Shown: positions 59,419-64,000 of the stretch, one piece after another
Layout: each line of letters opens with the position of its first letter
How positions within the stretch are numbered: the stretch's first letter is position 1
Source of the DNA: Chitinophaga niabensis
GTDB lineage: Bacteria > Bacteroidota > Bacteroidia > Chitinophagales > Chitinophagaceae
NCBI GenBank assembly: GCA_017849435.1
Contig: JAFIGY010000014.1
Span: 62,001-126,000 of the forward strand
Length of the DNA stretch: 64,000 nucleotides
Direction of reading: 5' to 3'
Translations under genes and position numbers: made by a program
The notes under the pieces: generated by a model
The model's input: the letters and a program-made list of their open reading frames with translations, nothing else
Database searches by the model: none
What the model was told of the DNA's origin: nothing

Positions 59419-62400
59419 ATGAAACATTTTTTCCTACTTGTCCTTGGCCTGCCTTTGTGTGCCGGTAGCGCCGCATTGGGGAAGGCCACATCCAAACATC
59501 CCGCTTCTTTACCACCCGACAAAAACCTCCATTATCCCCGGATGCTGTCTGCAAGGGCCGACAGCGAAGTAGTGGTACGCGGTAAAGTGACGGACGAAAA
59601 AGGGGAAGCATTGATCGGGGTGAACATTAAAATTAAACACAGTCCGAGGGGGCTCGTAAGCGACAAGAACGGCAATTTTATGATTACCGCTTCTTCTGGT
59701 GATGTGCTTGTTTTTTCATTTGTAGGGTATATTACCCGCGAAGTGCGCCTGGAAAAAACGCAGAAACTGGATATCCGGCTTCAGCCCGATCCAAAGGCGT
59801 TGAACGAAGTAGTGGTGACCGCCCTCGGTATCAAGCGCGAAGAGAAAGCGCTCGGTTATGCCGCTACAGTAGTGCAGGGGGAACAACTCACGGAGGCATT
59901 GCCGTCCAACTGGACGGACGCCTTGTCCGGAAAGGTGGCAGGCCTGAACCTGGTACGCTCTAACAGCGGTCCCACCGGTTCCAATAAGATCATCCTCCGT
60001 GGGGAAAATAACCTTACGGAAAACAATGAAGCGCTGATCGTAGTGGATGGTGTTGTGATCAATCAGGGCAGCGCACGCCGTACTTCCAACAGGGGAGAAG
60101 TAGCCTACGGCGTGGGTGCGGATAACATGCCTGCCGATTACGGCAGCGGTCTGAACGATATTAATCCTGAAGACATAGAATCGGTGACCGTGCTGAAAGG
60201 TCCGGGCGCTGCCGCGTTGTATGGCCAGCGCGGTGCGAACGGTGCCATTATCATCACCACAAAATCCGGCAGCAGCAAACGGAAGGGCTTGGGGATTACG
60301 CTGAACTCTAACGCATCAATCGAGCAGGTGAACCGCTGGCCGGATATGCAATATGAATATGGTCAGGGCCTTGGTGGCGCTGCCTATTATTCATATGGCG
60401 CCTCTGCGGACGGTGGCAGCACTTCCGGAACCAGCTCTGCTTACGGCCCCAGGTTCGACGGGCAGAAATTTTTTCAGTACAATCCGGTAAAACAGGGCCA
60501 GGATTCTGTGAGAACACCCTGGGTGCCCTACAAGAACCAGTCGAGAAGTTTCTTCGATGTGGGACAAACATTCACTAACACCATCAGCGTTGACGGTGGT
60601 TCCGACAGAACATCCGCCCGCTTCTCCGTGACGAACGTTTCCAACAAATGGATCGTTCCCAACACCGGATACGCCCGCAATACGGTGTCTATGTCCGTAA
60701 GCTCAAAGGTGAACGACAAACTGCAGATCACGTCAAAGGTGAACTATACGAACAAGAAGAGCGATAATCTTCCCGGTGCCGGTTATGGTAACCAGTCCAT
60801 CATGTACTGGTACATCTTCTGGCAGCCGAATGCCAACCTCGATTGGATCAAAAATTACTGGGCCAATGGCCAGGAAGGCCGCGCGCTGAAATATCCCTAC
60901 AGCTCCTTCCCGTCCAATCCCTATGCCGTGGCATACGAATACATTAACAGATCTAACCGCCATGGGGTTACCGGTAACGTACAGGCTACTTATAACTTCA
61001 CCAAAGAACTCAGCCTGCAGGTAAGGACTTCTATTGACTTCTCCTATGAAGCACGTGCACAGGAACGGCCCTATACCGCCGCTGCCAAAATGCAGAAGGG
61101 AAGCTATCGTACGCAGAATATATTTTCCATGGAGGCCAGCAGCGACTTCCTCCTGAAATACGCCCGGAAAATCAGTCGGGATATAGACTTCTCCGTAACC
61201 GCAGGTGGAAGCGTGCTCAAGAATACTTACAACAGGGATGAAGTTCGCGCGGATTCACTGACTTATCCCGGTAATTTCTCCATGGCCAACAGCGCCGGAC
61301 CACTGGTTACCATGCCCTGGAAAAGCCAGTACGCCATCAACAGTTTTTATGGTTTGATCACGGCGAGCTACAGGAATTATCTTTTTGCGGATATCACTGC
61401 GCGCCAGGACTGGAACAGTGTACTGGCAACGCCCGATCGTACCGCTAATGCAGGATTCTTTTATCCCTCCGCCAACCTCAGCCTTGTTTTGTCTGATGTT
61501 ATGAAGATGCCGAAGTATGTGAACTTTGCAAAACTGCGTTTCTCTGTATCCGGTGTGGGCAGCGGGCAAACCACGCCTTACCGTACCGCTTATAATTATG
61601 TTTCTGCAGGAAGTCTTTACAATGGCGGATTATCGAATCCTTCCGTGCTGGCGAACCCGGACCTTCGTCCACTCAAGACCGTCACCTATGAAGTCGGTAC
61701 GAATGTAAAGCTGCTGAAAAACCGTCTTGGCTTTGATGTTGCCTTATATTCCGGTAACACCAAAGACCAGATTCTTGAGCGGATTGTAGACCGCGCTTCC
61801 GGCTTTACGAAATCCGTGATCAATATTGGAAGGGTGAGCAATAAGGGGATAGAAGTGGCCGTGAATGGCACGCCGCTGAAATCAACGAAAGGTCTTACCT
61901 GGAATACCAGCATCGTGTTCTCTGCGAACCGTAATACGATCAAAGAACTGGCGGATAGCTCTGTTGTGCTGCAAACCGGTCCTGTTGGCGGCGGCCAGAT
62001 CGTAGCCAAGGTAGGCGGCAGCATGGGGGATCTTTATGGAAGAGGCTATCAGCGTGCTCCGGACGGGCAGGTGATCTACGATGCGCAAACAGGATTCGCG
62101 CTGCTGACCGAAGATGTGGTATATCTCGGTAATACCATCCCGAAATGGAAGCTGGGCTTCAGTAATGAATTCCAATACAAACAATTCCGCCTCAGCCTCT
62201 TGTTTGACGGACAATATGGCGCCGTAGCGCATTCGCTCATGCATTATAAACTCGCGGAACAGGGTAAAACCACCAACACGCTCCCGGGCCGGTATAACGG
62301 CATCATCGGACATGGCGTGATAAAAGGTACTGATGGAAAATACAGGCAGAACGACGTGATTGCTACCGATATCGATTATTACTACCGTTCACACTACGGA

Positions 62401-62676
62401 CAGGATAATGCGGAAGGCAGTACTTTCCGTACGGACTTCATCAAGTTCCGCGAAGCGCGTCTTGATTACACCCTTAATCCGCAGATGATCCGCAGGCTCG
62501 GCCTGCAACGTGCAACAGTGGGTGTATACGGCCGTAACCTTTACATCTGGTCAAAATGGCCCATGTTCGATCCTGAATTTGGTACGCTTAGCGGAACAGA
62601 CATCGTGCAGGGGTTTGAAGTGGGTCAGTTCCCGTCTACCCGCACCCTCGGCATTAACCTGGTTGTTGGATTTTAA
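59419..62676 (+). CDS. SusC-like TonB-dependent outer-membrane transporter
   Basis: 1085 residues with a signal peptide at about 1-21. A CarboxypepD_reg domain (VRGKVTDEKGEALIGVNIKI) is followed by the plug with VVVTALGIKREEKALGY, IVVDGVVINQ and the SusC hallmark YGQRGANGAIIITTKSG, then a long beta-barrel ending LGINLVVGF. This is the RagA-like subgroup that pairs with SusD_RagB-type-2 proteins. There is no STN domain. It starts an operon with the SusD-like gene 11 bases downstream; no enzyme gene is in view, so the cargo could be glycan or peptide. Confidence 0.95.
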   Translation: MKHFFLLVLGLPLCAGSAALGKATSKHPASLPPDKNLHYPRMLSARADSEVVVRGKVTDEKGEALIGVNIKIKHSPRGLVSDKNGNFMITASSGDVLVFSFVGYITREVRLEKTQKLDIRLQPDPKALNEVVVTALGIKREEKALGYAATVVQGEQLTEALPSNWTDALSGKVAGLNLVRSNSGPTGSNKIILRGENNLTENNEALIVVDGVVINQGSARRTSNRGEVAYGVGADNMPADYGSGLNDINPEDIESVTVLKGPGAAALYGQRGANGAIIITTKSGSSKRKGLGITLNSNASIEQVNRWPDMQYEYGQGLGGAAYYSYGASADGGSTSGTSSAYGPRFDGQKFFQYNPVKQGQDSVRTPWVPYKNQSRSFFDVGQTFTNTISVDGGSDRTSARFSVTNVSNKWIVPNTGYARNTVSMSVSSKVNDKLQITSKVNYTNKKSDNLPGAGYGNQSIMYWYIFWQPNANLDWIKNYWANGQEGRALKYPYSSFPSNPYAVAYEYINRSNRHGVTGNVQATYNFTKELSLQVRTSIDFSYEARAQERPYTAAAKMQKGSYRTQNIFSMEASSDFLLKYARKISRDIDFSVTAGGSVLKNTYNRDEVRADSLTYPGNFSMANSAGPLVTMPWKSQYAINSFYGLITASYRNYLFADITARQDWNSVLATPDRTANAGFFYPSANLSLVLSDVMKMPKYVNFAKLRFSVSGVGSGQTTPYRTAYNYVSAGSLYNGGLSNPSVLANPDLRPLKTVTYEVGTNVKLLKNRLGFDVALYSGNTKDQILERIVDRASGFTKSVINIGRVSNKGIEVAVNGTPLKSTKGLTWNTSIVFSANRNTIKELADSSVVLQTGPVGGGQIVAKVGGSMGDLYGRGYQRAPDGQVIYDAQTGFALLTEDVVYLGNTIPKWKLGFSNEFQYKQFRLSLLFDGQYGAVAHSLMHYKLAEQGKTTNTLPGRYNGIIGHGVIKGTDGKYRQNDVIATDIDYYYRSHYGQDNAEGSTFRTDFIKFREARLDYTLNPQMIRRLGLQRATVGVYGRNLYIWSKWPMFDPEFGTLSGTDIVQGFEVGQFPSTRTLGINLVVGF

Positions 62677-62687
62677 TTTTAGCAAAA

Positions 62688-64000
62688 ATGAAGAAGATAA
62701 TATATACGATCACGAGTGTTGCCTTGCTGTTCAGTATGCTGCTGGCATCCTGTACGAAAGATTTCACAAAGATCAATACCGATCCGAACAATACGCCTAA
62801 CGCATTGCCACAGCAGTTGCTGGCGCCTGCGCTGGTGAACACATTAAGTTACAACCTGATCCGGAACCGTAACTTTAATAATGAGCTGATGCAGGTATCC
62901 GTGGATCTCAGCGATGCGGAAGGAAAAGTATTCCGGTACGATTTCCGCGCCAGCTGGGCGGACTATACCTACAATGGCTGGTATTCCGAATTGACCAATT
63001 TCAAGGATATCTACAAGATCGCCAACCAGGAGCTGAACTATAACAAATCCTTCATCGGTATATCCCTCATCTGTCAGACCTGGGTATATTCCATGCTCAC
63101 GGATACTTATGGCGATATCCCCTACTTCAGATCCAATCTTGCAAAAGATTCTGCTGTTTACGAACCGCCCTTCGACAGGCAGAAGGATATTTATCTGGAT
63201 ATGTTCAGCAAGCTGGAACAGGCGAATGAATTGTTGAAGGCCAATAAGGATATCCCTGCAAACAGTGATCCCGTTTTCAGCGGCAACATTTCCCGCTGGC
63301 GCAAATTTGGGAACTCCCTGTATTTACGGTTGCTGATGCGCATCTCCGGCAAACCGGATGTGGCTGCGAACTGCATCGCTAAGATCAAGGAAATTGTAGA
63401 CCTGAAACCGGGAGATTATCCCCTCATGACAACCGTAGATGAATCCGCCATCCTGAAATGGACCGGCGGCGGCCCTTATACCTCACCGTTGATGGGTGTA
63501 CGGGAACAGGATTTTCGTCAACCGGGCATCGCCAGCTTTTTTATCGATCACCTCGTAGCCTGGAACGATCCCCGCATTGACCAGACGCAGTGGACCGGCA
63601 CCAACAACAGATGGGGGATTGCGACTTATTCCGGTGCTTATCTGGGTGTGCCAAGCGGCTATGCACAGGGTGAGAACCCTGTCAAGAAATCCTATTTCCT
63701 CTCCACCACCTCAGCCGTTACCTTAATGAACGAGCCGCTGACAGGTATCATGATGAATGTTGCCGAATTGAAATTCATTCTGGCCGAAGCAGCTGTAAAA
63801 GGCTGGATCAGTGGAGCTGCCGATACTTATTATAACGATGGCGCGCTGCTTAGTATCAAACAATGGTTGCCTAACTGGGCCGTTCCCATCACCACTTTCC
63901 TGACCAATGCGGATATGGCATGGGATAACAGTGCCACGCCGGATCAGAAAATGGAAAGAATCCATCTGCTGAAGTATTACGCGCTCTTCCTTACGGATAT
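62688..64000 (+). CDS. SusD/RagB-like lipoprotein (runs off window)
   Basis: Open from the ATG at 62688 for 437 codons to the window end, with no stop; the C-terminus is missing. The lipobox Cys is in LLASCTKDFTKINTDPNN, and this N-terminus is typical of the SusD_like-2 family. Further family blocks are WVYSMLTDTYGDIPYF, RWRKFGNSLYLRLLMRISG and MNVAELKFILAEAAVKGW. It partners the SusC encoded 11 bases upstream. Proteins of this subgroup often serve peptide or unknown-substrate uptake rather than classical glycans. Confidence 0.95.
   Translation, partial: MKKIIYTITSVALLFSMLLASCTKDFTKINTDPNNTPNALPQQLLAPALVNTLSYNLIRNRNFNNELMQVSVDLSDAEGKVFRYDFRASWADYTYNGWYSELTNFKDIYKIANQELNYNKSFIGISLICQTWVYSMLTDTYGDIPYFRSNLAKDSAVYEPPFDRQKDIYLDMFSKLEQANELLKANKDIPANSDPVFSGNISRWRKFGNSLYLRLLMRISGKPDVAANCIAKIKEIVDLKPGDYPLMTTVDESAILKWTGGGPYTSPLMGVREQDFRQPGIASFFIDHLVAWNDPRIDQTQWTGTNNRWGIATYSGAYLGVPSGYAQGENPVKKSYFLSTTSAVTLMNEPLTGIMMNVAELKFILAEAAVKGWISGAADTYYNDGALLSIKQWLPNWAVPITTFLTNADMAWDNSATPDQKMERIHLLKYYALFLTD

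Noticed and set aside
1-64000. CRISPR arrays, insertion sequences, rRNA operons
   Set aside because: No regularly spaced repeats of CRISPR type, no transposase motifs and no rRNA sequence were noticed when reading both strands.

Overview
The window comes from a Bacteroidota genome, most likely family Chitinophagaceae (Chitinophaga-like). The reasons are four SusC/SusD pairs, a hybrid two-component regulator, ECF-sigma/FecR pairs, a type IX secretion (T9SS) C-terminal domain, TAnnTTTG-type promoters and an RteC-family protein. The genus is an inference from protein style; there is no 16S rRNA in the window.

Region 1-1392 is the start of a truncated PKD-type surface protein on the minus strand. 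Region 1629-28904 is best read as a polysaccharide utilisation locus for a sulfated, uronic-acid-containing polysaccharide of the glycosaminoglycan type. It holds three formylglycine sulfatases, an OmpR-type regulator with its sensor kinase, a SusC/SusD pair, a secreted PL8 lyase, a 1348-residue hybrid sensor/AraC regulator on the minus strand, a second SusC/SusD pair, a DUF5017-like lipoprotein and a GH88 unsaturated glucuronyl hydrolase. The implied flow is as follows: PL8 cuts the chain outside the cell, the SusCD complexes import oligosaccharides, sulfatases desulfate them, and GH88 removes the unsaturated uronic acid left by the lyase. The region carries striking regulatory DNA: five tandem 11-bp repeats before the first susC, a 14-bp LacI-type palindrome before the lyase, and a 13-bp dyad between the hybrid regulator and the second susC.

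Region 28912-43062 is almost all minus strand. It has a LytTR regulator with a LytS-like kinase, an erythromycin-esterase/ChaN-like exported protein, and an ECF-sigma / FecR / SusC (with STN domain) / SusD / LamG-lipoprotein uptake locus. A lone receiver protein follows, then an ECF42-like sigma factor with YciI(DGPF), VOC and DinB genes.

Region 43104-48645 is accessory. It contains a decayed glycosidase pseudogene, a MORN-repeat protein, a polysaccharide deacetylase, an NAD(P)-dependent dehydrogenase, an AT-rich two-gene membrane cassette of unknown function next to tRNA-Glu, and a divergent HxlR regulator / short-chain dehydrogenase pair.

Region 48647-53910 has a divergent FecR / ECF-sigma pair followed by two paralogous uncharacterised proteins and a true RteC-type protein. 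With the tRNA-adjacent cassette, this is the best candidate for an undescribed system. Region 54003-64000 carries a GH20 hexosaminidase, an LTA4-hydrolase-like M1 aminopeptidase, a DUF1345 membrane protein, a collagen-like lipoprotein, and a fourth SusC/SusD pair behind a long leader. Its SusD runs off the window. No CRISPR array, transposase, integrase or rRNA was seen.
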